Assembly (NCBI GenBank): GCA_023433855.1
Contig: JAEYTV010000323.1
Coordinates: 1-8,460 of the forward strand
Direction of reading: 5' to 3'
Source: Pseudomonadota bacterium
GTDB taxonomy: Bacteria > Pseudomonadota > Alphaproteobacteria > Rhizobiales > Rhizobiaceae
Length of the DNA: 8,460 nucleotides
The position numbers and the translations under genes are program-made. The notes beneath the pieces are model-generated. The model was not told the DNA's origin, did no database searches, and saw only the letters and a program-made list of their open reading frames with translations. Shown piece after piece: positions 1 through 5,913 of the stretch; positions within the stretch are counted from its first letter, which is position 1, and every line of letters starts with the position of its first letter.

Positions 1-48
1 GAGCGTGGCGTTGCGCTCGAAAATGACGTGCCTGTCCATGATGGACAT
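1..48 (-). CDS. ccoO: cbb3-type cytochrome c oxidase subunit II, N-terminus only
   Basis: Partial gene running off the left edge; only the first 16 codons are present, reading MSIMDRHVIFERNATL. This matches the usual start of CcoO/FixO, where a short cytoplasmic stretch (xxHxIFEKNxxLL) leads into the single membrane anchor. CcoO is the membrane-anchored mono-heme c subunit that passes electrons to CcoN. The start is well supported: an AGGAGA Shine-Dalgarno sequence lies at 55-60, 6 bases upstream of the ATG, and it overlaps the TAG stop of ccoN. The gap between the ccoN stop and this start is 10 bases, as expected for translationally coupled ccoNO. The heme-binding CxxCH motif lies outside the window. 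The call rests on the short N-terminus plus the ccoN neighbour. Confidence 0.85.
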   Translation of the reverse strand, partial: MSIMDRHVIFERNATL

Positions 49-58
49 GTGATCTCTC

Positions 59-1681
59 CTATTCCGCAGGCTGGAGCGCGGGAGCCGCGCCATCGACCGG
101 CTCTTCCTCGCGCATGTGGCCGAGGATGGTCATCGTGATGTTGAAGGCCATGATGACCGCGCCGGCGAGGTAGAGGGCGCCGCCAAGCGCGCGCATGACG
201 TAGTAGGGATGCATGGCGGCGACGGTCTCGGCGAAGGAGTAGACCAGGAAGCCCTGGTCGTCGTACTCGCGCCACATGAGGCCCTGCATGACGCCGGACA
301 CCCACATCACAGCCGCGTAGACCACGATGCCGAGGGTCGCGAGCCAGAAGTGCCAGGTGACCATGCGCACCGAGTAGAGGCGCTGGCGGTTCCACAGCTT
401 CGGGACCATGTGATAGATCGCCGCGAAGGAGATCAGGCCGACCCAGCCGAGCGCACCGGAATGGACGTGACCGATGGTCCAGTCCGTGTAGTGGCTGAGC
501 GAGTTGACCGCCTTGATCGACATGACCGGGCCCTCGAAGGTCGACATGCCGTAGAAGGCGATGGCCGCCACCATCATGCGGATGATCGGGTCGGTGCGGA
601 TCTTGTCCCAGGCGCCGGAGAGCGTCATCAGGCCGTTGATCATGCCACCCCAGGACGGCATCCACAGCATGATCGAGAACACCATGCCGAGCGTCTGCGC
701 CCAGTCGGGCAGCGCCGTGTAATGGAGGTGGTGCGGGCCGGCCCAGATGTAGAGGAAGATCAGCGCCCAGAAGTGAATGATCGACAGCCGGTAGGAATAG
801 ACCGGGCGGTTCGCCTGCTTGGGCACGAAATAGTACATCATGCCGAGGAAGCCGGCAGTCAGGAAGAAGCCGACCGCGTTGTGACCGTACCACCATTGGG
901 TAAGAGCATCCTGCACGCCGGAAAAGGCGGAGTAGCTCTTGACGCCGAGGAAGGAGACGGGAACGGCCAGGTTGTTCACGACGTGGAGCATCGCGATCGT
1001 GACGATGAAGGCGAGGTAAAACCAGTTCGCCACATAGATATGAGGCTCTTTGCGCTTCAGGATGGTGCCGAGGAAGACGAGGAGATAGGCCACCCAGACC
1101 ACCGTCAGCCAGATGTCCACGTACCATTCCGGTTCGGCATATTCGCGGCCCTGGGTGATGCCCAGCAGATATCCGGTCGCGGCCATCACAATGAAGAGCT
1201 GGTAGCCCCAGAACACGAACCAGGCGAGATTTCCGCCGAAAAGCCTTGCCCTGGACGTCCTCTGCACCACGTAGAACGAGGTGGCGATCAAGGCATTCCC
1301 GCCGAAGGCGAAGATAACAGCTGACGTATGAAGTGGGCGTAACCTGCCGAAGTTGAGCCAGGGCTCCACGTTGAGATCGGGAAACGCGAGCTGGAGCGCA
1401 ACTACGACGCCGACCAGAAAGCCGACAACGCCCCAGAACACCGTCGCGATGGTGCCGTACTTGATGACGTCATCCATGTATTCGGATGCCGCTGGTTGCC
1501 GAGATGACGGCCCTGCCGGAGCGAACGAGATCCGTCGGAGCATGACGATCGTGCTGATGAGCAGCACGAAGAAAAGAACCCACATATGGGCGGCGAACAG
1601 ACTATCGTGGGCGTAGGCGGCTCCTAGCAAAGCCAGAAAGGTGCCTATCGCCAACAAGACGGTTTCGGAGACGTAATTCAT
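59..1681 (-). CDS. ccoN: cbb3-type cytochrome c oxidase subunit I (CcoN/FixN)
   Basis: Catalytic subunit of the high-affinity cbb3 terminal oxidase. It reduces O2 to water at a heme b3-CuB centre in the inner membrane and pumps protons. The protein is 540 residues, the usual length of alphaproteobacterial FixN, with two extra N-terminal membrane helices (about 5-50) before the core of roughly 12 helices. Visible ligands: His118 (RLRPLHTS, heme b); His267 (YGHNAV), His317 and His318 (AGPHHLHYT) for CuB; His405 (heme b3) and His407 (heme b) in GHVHSGA. Tyr311 in LYIWAGPHH is the expected cross-linked tyrosine; the 44-residue spacing from His267 to Tyr311 fits the family as I recall it. The start at 1681 (MNYVSET) is preferred over a 70-residue in-frame upstream extension that looks non-coding and contains the FNR/FixK box. 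The ribosome site is weak (GAGG, 9 bases upstream). ccoO follows after 10 bases. Confidence 0.97.
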   Translation of the reverse strand: MNYVSETVLLAIGTFLALLGAAYAHDSLFAAHMWVLFFVLLISTIVMLRRISFAPAGPSSRQPAASEYMDDVIKYGTIATVFWGVVGFLVGVVVALQLAFPDLNVEPWLNFGRLRPLHTSAVIFAFGGNALIATSFYVVQRTSRARLFGGNLAWFVFWGYQLFIVMAATGYLLGITQGREYAEPEWYVDIWLTVVWVAYLLVFLGTILKRKEPHIYVANWFYLAFIVTIAMLHVVNNLAVPVSFLGVKSYSAFSGVQDALTQWWYGHNAVGFFLTAGFLGMMYYFVPKQANRPVYSYRLSIIHFWALIFLYIWAGPHHLHYTALPDWAQTLGMVFSIMLWMPSWGGMINGLMTLSGAWDKIRTDPIIRMMVAAIAFYGMSTFEGPVMSIKAVNSLSHYTDWTIGHVHSGALGWVGLISFAAIYHMVPKLWNRQRLYSVRMVTWHFWLATLGIVVYAAVMWVSGVMQGLMWREYDDQGFLVYSFAETVAAMHPYYVMRALGGALYLAGAVIMAFNITMTILGHMREEEPVDGAAPALQPAE

Positions 1682-1768
1682 GGTCTTGGGCCTCGCAACG
1701 CTCGAAGCGCGGTGCTGCTTGATGGATTTGTGACCATGATCTGCTGACACACCGCTGCTCATGCCGCT

Positions 1769-1782
1769 TTGATTTGTGTCAA
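1769..1782 (-). promoter_or_regulatory. FNR/FixK-type binding site upstream of ccoNO
   Basis: On the minus strand this reads TTGACACAAATCAA, a perfect TTGA-N6-TCAA half-site pair matching the FNR/Anr/FixK consensus. Its centre (1775.5) is 94 bases upstream of the ccoN ATG. Class II activation places the site at -41.5, which would put the transcript start near 1734 and give a leader of about 53 bases. No good -10 hexamer stands out at the expected place. Low-oxygen activation of cbb3 operons by FixK or FNR is well established in rhizobia and relatives, which supports the site. It also lies 161 bases upstream of the divergent flavin oxidoreductase at 1943, so an effect on that gene cannot be excluded. 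The rest of the 1682-1942 spacer holds only a small GGGG/CCCC hairpin at about 1787-1799 and the downstream gene's ribosome site. Confidence 0.8.
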
Positions 1783-1942
1783 CGGAGGGGCATCTCCCCG
1801 TCGGAGGCAGCGGCCGGAGCAGGGCCGCGACGTCGATGTCGGGAACCAACCGGCTTGCTCCTGGCTTTGCTGTTGCGCGTCTTAGAAGCAAAAGCCGACG
1901 GTCGCGAAAGCGATTGCCGCGCCATCATCAGGAGGAAACGTC

Positions 1943-3046
1943 ATGGTTCAGCCGGTTCTTTTCACCTCTCTTCGTGTCGGCAACCTCGCTCTTCGCAACC
2001 GAATCATCATCGCGCCGATGTGCCAGTATTCGGCCGAGGATGGTTGCATGACCGACTGGCATCTCATCCATCTTGGCCAGTTGGCCTTGTCCGGAGCCGC
2101 GCTGTTGACCATAGAGGCAACGGGCGTTCTGCCGGAGGGCCGCATCACCTATGCCGACGTGGGGCTCTACGATGACGCCACCGAGAAGGCGATGGCGGAT
2201 GTCCTGCAGAGCATCCGCAGATGGTCGGATATGCCGATCGCCATCCAGCTCGCGCATGCAGGCCGCAAGGCGTCGACCGACAAGCCGTGGCTTGGCGGAA
2301 GGCAGATCGCCCCAAGTCATCCGAATGGATGGCAGACGGAGGCGCCTTCGGCAATTCCGTTCACGGCCGATTACGCGGCTCCGGACGCACTCGACAAGGA
2401 CGGGTTGCGCCGCATTCGCGACGCCTTCGCCGCGTCTGCTGTCCGGGCCGCACGCATCGGGATCGATGCGGTGCAGATCCACGCGGCGCACGGCTACCTG
2501 CTGCATGAATTTCTTTCGCCGCTCTCGAACCAGCGGACCGATGAGTATGGCGGCTCGTTGGAAAACCGCATGCGCTTCCCTCTGGAGATCTACGACACCG
2601 TCCGCGAGGCCTTCCCCTCTGCCAAACCGGTCACGGTACGGATTTCCGGCACGGATTGGGTGGAGGGTGGATGGGACATCCATCAGGCGTCGGAGCTAGC
2701 CCGGATACTGGATAGACGGGGATGTGACGCGATCCATGTGTCCAGTGGGGGACTTCATGAAGACCAGAAGATTCCGACCAGCCCGAGCTATCAGGTGCCA
2801 CTTGCGCGCGCCATCAAGGCGGTCGTCAAAATGCCCGTCGTGGCCGTAGGCCTGATCACCGAGCCGGTGCAGGCGGAATCGATCGTCGCAACGGGTGACG
2901 CAGACATCATCGCGCTCGCGCGGACCATCCTTTACGACCCGCGCTGGCCGTGGCATGCCGCCGCAGCCCTCGGAGGGCAGGTCCGGGCCGTGCCGCAATA
3001 CCTGCGGTGCCAGCCAGCCCAGTTCAAGAACCTTTTCACGTCTTGA
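1943..3046 (+). CDS. Old Yellow Enzyme family NADH:flavin oxidoreductase (YqjM/XenA class)
   Basis: FMN-dependent ene-reductase of 367 residues, predicted cytosolic (no signal peptide or membrane segment). These enzymes use NAD(P)H to reduce activated C=C bonds of enals, enones and some nitro or xenobiotic compounds; the physiological substrate is usually unknown. Class markers: Cys27 and Tyr29 in APMCQYS (the redox-tuning Cys and active-site Tyr of the YqjM class), Gln102 and the AHAGRK motif at 104-109, the substrate-binding pair His180/His183 with Tyr185 in IHAAHGYLLHEF, then LSPLSNQRTDEYGGSLENR at 191-209 and Arg233 for FMN. Length fits XenA/YqjM and excludes the larger 2,4-dienoyl-CoA reductase type, which carries an added FeS and second flavin domain. 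The ATG has an AGGAGG site 7 bases upstream (1930-1935). It is divergent from ccoN and convergent with the dehydratase gene. Confidence 0.93.
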   Translation: MVQPVLFTSLRVGNLALRNRIIIAPMCQYSAEDGCMTDWHLIHLGQLALSGAALLTIEATGVLPEGRITYADVGLYDDATEKAMADVLQSIRRWSDMPIAIQLAHAGRKASTDKPWLGGRQIAPSHPNGWQTEAPSAIPFTADYAAPDALDKDGLRRIRDAFAASAVRAARIGIDAVQIHAAHGYLLHEFLSPLSNQRTDEYGGSLENRMRFPLEIYDTVREAFPSAKPVTVRISGTDWVEGGWDIHQASELARILDRRGCDAIHVSSGGLHEDQKIPTSPSYQVPLARAIKAVVKMPVVAVGLITEPVQAESIVATGDADIIALARTILYDPRWPWHAAAALGGQVRAVPQYLRCQPAQFKNLFTS

Positions 3047-3161
3047 TGGCGCTGAGCCCGACTGTGCCTCGCTGGCGTCAGCACTGTGGTTCCTTGGCCA
3101 CTCTGTTCCAGAGGGTGGCTACCCGAACCGGCTTTCGCGGTTTGTTGCGGATGATCCCGCC
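3047..3161. terminator. convergent spacer with several small hairpins
   Basis: This 115-bp spacer separates two convergent genes and must end transcription from both sides. Three inverted repeats are visible: GCTG-GCGT-CAGC at 3071-3082; GCCACTCT paired with AGA-GG-GTGGC at 3097-3119 (5+3 bp with a 2-base bulge); and AACCG-N7-CGGTT at 3126-3142 followed by TGTTG. None carries a clear T-run on either strand, so an intrinsic terminator is only a candidate and Rho-dependent ending is equally possible. No gene is visible here. Confidence 0.3.
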
Positions 3162-4142
3162 CTAGAGATGTCCGGCTTGAAGCGCCTCCAGAAGCGCAGC
3201 GATGTAGCCATAGCAGAAGGCAAATGCGACCCCGCTCGGATCGCGCCCGCTGATGCGGGGTACATGGTCGGGCATGACCATGTACTGGTAGCCGACGTCC
3301 CGATAGATCTTCAGGGAGCGGATCATGTCCATGTCGCCTTCGTCAGGGAAGGTCTCCATGAAAGACAGCTTCCCGCCGCGAATGTTGCGGAAATGCACGT
3401 TGAAGATCTTGCCGCGGGTTCCGAACCAGCGGATGATCTCATCGATCTCTTCCCGCGGGTTTTCGAGCATCTCGCCGACGGATCCCTGGCAGAAATTGAG
3501 CCCATGATAGGGGCTCTCGTGCAGCATGACGAACTTCTTGAGGCCGTCTACCGTGCCCAGCACGCGTGTTACTCCCCGATATCCGGGCGGCGTATAGGGA
3601 TCATGAGGATGGCAGGCGAGGCGAACGCGACTGCCTTCGGCGACGGGCACGACACGTTCGAGAAAATAGTCGATCCGTTCCCAGTTCTCCTCTTCAGACA
3701 AGACGCCCGCCAGTCCAGGAGTTGCCTGCTGATCGGCCTCATCCCAGCGGAAGGCTTCATTCTGGGAGCCACCACGGCCGCTCTCCAGCTTCGTCCTCGG
3801 TATGCCGATGAGGTTGAGATTGTATTTGACCGCCGGGATGCCCGCAGCCGCGCAGTTCTCGATCATTCTACAAACGGCCTCGATCTGGCGATCTCTTTGA
3901 GGTCCGGCGAGGAGAATGTCCGGGTATGATGCCTCTTCTATCGGACGCGACGGCAGGGGGAGCTGGACCATGTCGAGGTGCAGCCCGAAGCGCGCCACAT
4001 GATCGCGATGACGCTTGAGATCGTCGAGCGTCCAGCTTGAGGGGGCTCCCGGCGGGTCCGCGGAAACGTGCATGACCCCAAGTTGTGCCCATACACGATA
4101 GTCGTCATCGTCGCGCGCTGCGACCTGCGTTCCCAGATACAC
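3162..4142 (-). CDS. uxuA: UxuA-family mannonate dehydratase (TIM-barrel sugar-acid dehydratase)
   Basis: UxuA converts D-mannonate to 2-keto-3-deoxygluconate in hexuronate catabolism, using Mn2+ or Fe2+. Numbered from an ATG at 4166, the expected metal ligands are present: His186 (CHPHDP), Cys226 (NFCQGS), His258 (NVHFRN) and Asp300 with His301 (VMPDHVP). An ETFPDEGDMDM stretch at 271-281 corresponds to the NGDVDM region of E. coli UxuA. From the start chosen here the protein is 326 residues, about 70 shorter than E. coli UxuA; it lacks the insertion before the HPDD motif, so it belongs to a compact branch and its substrate may differ. The GTG at 4142 is chosen because GGGAGG (4151-4156) sits 8 bases upstream and the protein then begins at the first barrel strand (VYLGTQV). 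The ATG at 4166 (334 residues) has no ribosome site. It is divergent from SBP1 and the two share one control region. Family is confident; substrate is inferred. Confidence 0.85.
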   Translation of the reverse strand: MYLGTQVAARDDDDYRVWAQLGVMHVSADPPGAPSSWTLDDLKRHRDHVARFGLHLDMVQLPLPSRPIEEASYPDILLAGPQRDRQIEAVCRMIENCAAAGIPAVKYNLNLIGIPRTKLESGRGGSQNEAFRWDEADQQATPGLAGVLSEEENWERIDYFLERVVPVAEGSRVRLACHPHDPYTPPGYRGVTRVLGTVDGLKKFVMLHESPYHGLNFCQGSVGEMLENPREEIDEIIRWFGTRGKIFNVHFRNIRGGKLSFMETFPDEGDMDMIRSLKIYRDVGYQYMVMPDHVPRISGRDPSGVAFAFCYGYIAALLEALQAGHL

Positions 4143-4205
4143 CCCATGATCCTCCCAATGAGACATGACAGGACTAGAACGGCGCGTGTCGAGGCGCAAG
4201 GAGTA

Positions 4206-4229
4206 CCGCGCGCCAACATGTTGTCGCGG
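4206..4229. repeat. dyad around CAACATGTTG in the uxuA-like gene leader
   Basis: A perfect 10-bp palindrome, CAACATGTTG at 4214-4223, is flanked by CCGCG (4206-4210) and CGCGG (4225-4229), giving a larger, slightly asymmetric dyad. It lies 72-81 bases upstream of the GTG start of the dehydratase gene. It could be an operator or a leader hairpin. No known consensus is matched with confidence. Confidence 0.4.
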
Positions 4230-4245
4230 GGGAACGGGCGGGCAT

Positions 4246-4266
4246 CGAGAGTTATCTAGACTCTTG
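4246..4266. repeat. inverted repeat AGAGT-N7-ACTCT
   Basis: AGAGT at 4248-4252 pairs with ACTCT at 4260-4264, extended by a G-T wobble (4247/4265) and a C-G pair (4246/4266), giving a 7-bp stem around the 7-base spacer TATCTAG. It sits between the TGTATACA operator and the dehydratase gene. It may be an operator or a weak RNA hairpin; there is no T-run on either side to suggest a terminator. Confidence 0.35.
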
Positions 4267-4284
4267 GGCGCAACGATGCCGATG

Positions 4285-4313
4285 TTGACAGGGTATGTAT
4301 ACAAACATATGAA
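4285..4313 (+). promoter_or_regulatory. sigma-70 type promoter candidate for SBP1
   Basis: A perfect -35 hexamer TTGACA at 4285-4290 is followed by exactly 17 bases and TATGAA at 4308-4313 (4 of 6 matches to TATAAT). The transcript would begin near 4320 and run into SBP1 after a leader of about 315 bases. The TGTATACA palindrome occupies 4296-4303, inside the spacer, an ideal place for a repressor to block RNA polymerase. Confidence 0.5.
4295..4304. promoter_or_regulatory. operator copy 1, ATGTATACAA
   Basis: This is a 10-bp sequence around the perfect 8-bp palindrome TGTATACA (4296-4303). A looser outer symmetry, TATGT with ACATA, spans 4294-4309. An identical 10-mer in inverse orientation occurs at 4456-4465. 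TGTATACA cores are typical of operators bound by GntR-family (FCD-type) repressors, which often control sugar-acid and organic-acid genes; this assignment is an inference. The site lies between the -35 and -10 of the SBP1 promoter candidate and about 153 bases upstream of the divergent dehydratase start. Confidence 0.5.
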
Positions 4314-4435
4314 TTTTTAGGCGAACCGATGCTGGGATGCAGGTATTTTGTCCGCTGTCCACGATAACTCCGGAGGAGGGGTGAGGACCGCCGGCAAGGC
4401 GAGTCTTCCATCTCTGGTCGGGTTTTCGATGGAGC

Positions 4436-4464
4436 CTGGCAGCTAGATGGTGGGGTTGTATACA
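4436..4464 (+). promoter_or_regulatory. second, weaker promoter candidate for SBP1
   Basis: CTGGCA at 4436-4441 (4 of 6 matches to TTGACA) lies 17 bases before TATACA at 4459-4464 (4 of 6 matches to TATAAT). The -10 is part of operator copy 2, so a bound protein would cover it. The transcript would start near 4471. Support is limited to hexamer matches and correct spacing. Confidence 0.3.
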
Positions 4465-4465
4465 T
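4456..4465. promoter_or_regulatory. operator copy 2, TTGTATACAT (inverse of copy 1)
   Basis: This is the exact reverse complement of operator copy 1, with the same TGTATACA core at 4457-4464. Corresponding core bases are 161 bp apart, about 15 helical turns, which would allow looping between two bound repressors. It overlaps the -10 of the weaker SBP1 promoter candidate. Confidence 0.5.
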
Positions 4466-4634
4466 TTTCTGTCGGTGGAGCGCAGGAGATGGCACGGCCC
4501 GGTTAGTGCAAGAATGGCCGCGTTGAGACGTCTGGAGCGTTGCAGCCGGATAAGGATCGCAAGCAGATATGTTCGGCGGCGGTGGTCAACTGCAGCCGGG
4601 CAGTCAGTAGAATTTGTCTCAGGAGGAGGGATAC

Positions 4635-5807
4635 ATGATTACCAGAAGAAGCGTTATAATGGGCGCCGCCGGCATCGTACTGGGCGGTCTTTCAGTCACG
4701 CCAGCCATGTCGCAAGAAGCCGTCAAGATCGGCCTTATCTTGCCGATGACAGGTCCCTTTGCGTCCACTGGACGCCAGGTGGAAGCGGGGGTTAAAGCCT
4801 ACATGGCTCTGAATGGCGACACGGTCGCCGGTAAGAAGATCGAGGTCGTTTTGCGCGACGACGCGGGCGTCGCCGATCAGACGCGCCGCATTGCTCAGGA
4901 ACTCGTCGTCAACGAGGGCGCCAAGATGCTGATGGGCTTCGGGCTTACGCCGCTTGCCATGTCGGTGGCTCCGGTCCTCAATCAGGCAAAGGTCCCGGCG
5001 ATCATCACTTCGGCGACGACCTCGGCCATCATGAAGCAGTCGGAATATTTCGTTCGCGTCTCGATGGCCGGGCCACAATCGCCGGTGCCCGTCGCAACCT
5101 GGGCCGTGCAGAACAACCTCAAGCGCATCGTGACATTGGTCAGCGATTATGGCCCCGGGATTGATATCGAGCAGGGGTTCACCAATCAGTTCAAGAAGGA
5201 GGGCGGCACGATTGTGGAAGCCGTGCGCGTACCCTTGCAGAATCCGGACTTCGCACCGTTTCTCCAAAGGGTTCGCGACTCAAAGCCGGATGCGGTGTTC
5301 GTCTTTGTTCCCTCAGGCGTCGGCTCGCTCTTCATGAAGCAGTTCGTTGAACGCGGGCTGTCCGAAGCGGGGATCAAACTGATCGGTACCGGGGACATCA
5401 CGGATGACGATCTGCTGAACGGCATCGGGCCGGCTGCCAAGGGCGTGATCACGGGCCACTTTTACTCCGCCCTGCACGACAGTCCTGAAAACAAGGCCTT
5501 CGTTGACCAGGTTAAGAAGGCTGCCAACGGCATGCGGCCGAACTTCATGTCTGTCGGCGGTTATGATGCAATGCATCTCGCCTACGAGGCCTTGAAGAAG
5601 TCAGACGGCGACACCGATGGCGCCAGGCTTGTGGAGGCGATGAAAGGCATGTCCTGGACGAGCCCCCGCGGCCCCATCACGATCGATCCTGCCACTCGCG
5701 ATATCATCCAGGACATCTATATGCGCGAGGTCAAGGAGGTGGACGGAGAATTGTACAATGTGGAGTTCGCCACCTATCCGAAGATCAAGGACCCAAATGT
5801 GAAATAA
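4635..5807 (+). CDS. ABC transporter substrate-binding protein, LivK/HAAT type (SBP1)
   Basis: Periplasmic ligand-binding component of an ABC importer (Peripla_BP_6 family: branched-chain amino acids, amides, urea, aromatic acids and others), 390 residues, the normal size. The signal peptide has a twin arginine (TRRSVIM, residues 3-9), a hydrophobic core, and probable cleavage after AMS at residue 26; Tat or Sec export are both possible. The mature protein opens with VKIGLILPMTGPFASTGRQ, the typical first strand and ligand loop, and has the RRIAQELV and VTLVSDYGPG segments of this subfamily. The ATG at 4635 is chosen because AGGAGGAGGG lies just upstream at 4621-4630; an upstream in-frame TTG at 4614 would begin before that site. 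By eye about two thirds of residues match SBP2 at 7375 without gaps. It is followed by a strong hairpin and the LysR gene. The substrate is unknown; permease and ATPase genes are not in the window. Confidence 0.93.
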   Translation: MITRRSVIMGAAGIVLGGLSVTPAMSQEAVKIGLILPMTGPFASTGRQVEAGVKAYMALNGDTVAGKKIEVVLRDDAGVADQTRRIAQELVVNEGAKMLMGFGLTPLAMSVAPVLNQAKVPAIITSATTSAIMKQSEYFVRVSMAGPQSPVPVATWAVQNNLKRIVTLVSDYGPGIDIEQGFTNQFKKEGGTIVEAVRVPLQNPDFAPFLQRVRDSKPDAVFVFVPSGVGSLFMKQFVERGLSEAGIKLIGTGDITDDDLLNGIGPAAKGVITGHFYSALHDSPENKAFVDQVKKAANGMRPNFMSVGGYDAMHLAYEALKKSDGDTDGARLVEAMKGMSWTSPRGPITIDPATRDIIQDIYMREVKEVDGELYNVEFATYPKIKDPNVK

Positions 5808-5825
5808 GCTGTGCAGGCTTATGGC

Positions 5826-5854
5826 GGTGGATGGCGGGCGAGCCGCCATTCACC
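5826..5854 (+). terminator. strong hairpin after SBP1
   Basis: GGTGGATGGCGG (5826-5837) pairs with CCGCCATTCACC (5843-5854) around the loop GCGAG: 11 Watson-Crick pairs and one G-U. It starts 18 bases after the SBP1 stop. No T-run follows, so it may act as a terminator helped by Rho, a pause site, or a 3' stabiliser of SBP1 mRNA. Such a hairpin after a binding-protein gene commonly keeps its mRNA more abundant than that of downstream genes. It lies upstream of the chosen LysR start and argues against starting that gene at the ATG at 5821. Confidence 0.55.
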
Positions 5855-5913
5855 TCGCGCATAGCGTCTCCGCCCTTGTGGCCAAGGCTGGAGTATGGTC
5901 AGAGAGCATGATC

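Larger units (their letters stand above)
4143..4634. other. divergent non-coding control region between uxuA-like gene and SBP1
   Basis: A 492-bp stretch with no convincing gene; short frames here lack usable ribosome sites or run out of frame into SBP1. It holds four palindromic elements (4206-4229, 4246-4266, 4295-4304, 4456-4465), a near-consensus plus-strand promoter at 4285-4313 and a weaker one at 4436-4464. It ends in the SBP1 ribosome site AGGAGGAGGG at 4621-4630. Transcription from the first promoter would give an SBP1 leader of about 315 bases, from the second about 165 bases. A 12-codon frame at 4329-4367 is noted but not called. The density of dyads suggests a promoter region shared by both genes and controlled by at least one repressor. 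Confidence 0.6.

Noticed and set aside
116..1324. 402-codon open frame on the plus strand, antisense to ccoN
   Set aside because: The translation is rich in His, Asp, Glu, Arg and Gly with no recognisable domain, the typical mirror of a GC-rich membrane-protein gene. ccoN on the other strand has every catalytic ligand.
1682..1891. 70-residue N-terminal extension of ccoN
   Set aside because: In frame, but it resembles no FixN N-terminus, contains the FNR/FixK box, and would make the protein longer than the family's usual 540 residues.
2895..3929. 344-codon plus-strand frame across the end of the flavin oxidoreductase gene and the antisense of the dehydratase gene
   Set aside because: It spans two real convergent genes, shows no domain and has no fitting ribosome site; it is a shadow.
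3938..4147. Out-of-frame ATG at 4147 behind the GGGAGG of the dehydratase gene
   Set aside because: Spacing is only 3 bases and the frame leaves the conserved TIM-barrel sequence; the GTG at 4142 fits the same ribosome site better.
4329..4367. 12-codon leader frame (MLGCRYFVRCPR) downstream of the SBP1 promoter candidate
   Set aside because: Only a weak AGGCG-like ribosome site, no run of regulatory codons and no nearby terminator or antiterminator pair; chance is likely.
4475..4795. 106-codon plus-strand frame overlapping the SBP1 start
   Set aside because: It runs out of frame into SBP1, its Arg-rich product has no family resemblance, and SBP1 has its own strong ribosome site.
5821..5913. 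Upstream start of the LysR gene at ATG 5821
   Set aside because: It would place the strong hairpin inside the coding sequence and add about 31 residues not typical of LysR N-termini; the start at 5914 has a better spaced ribosome site.
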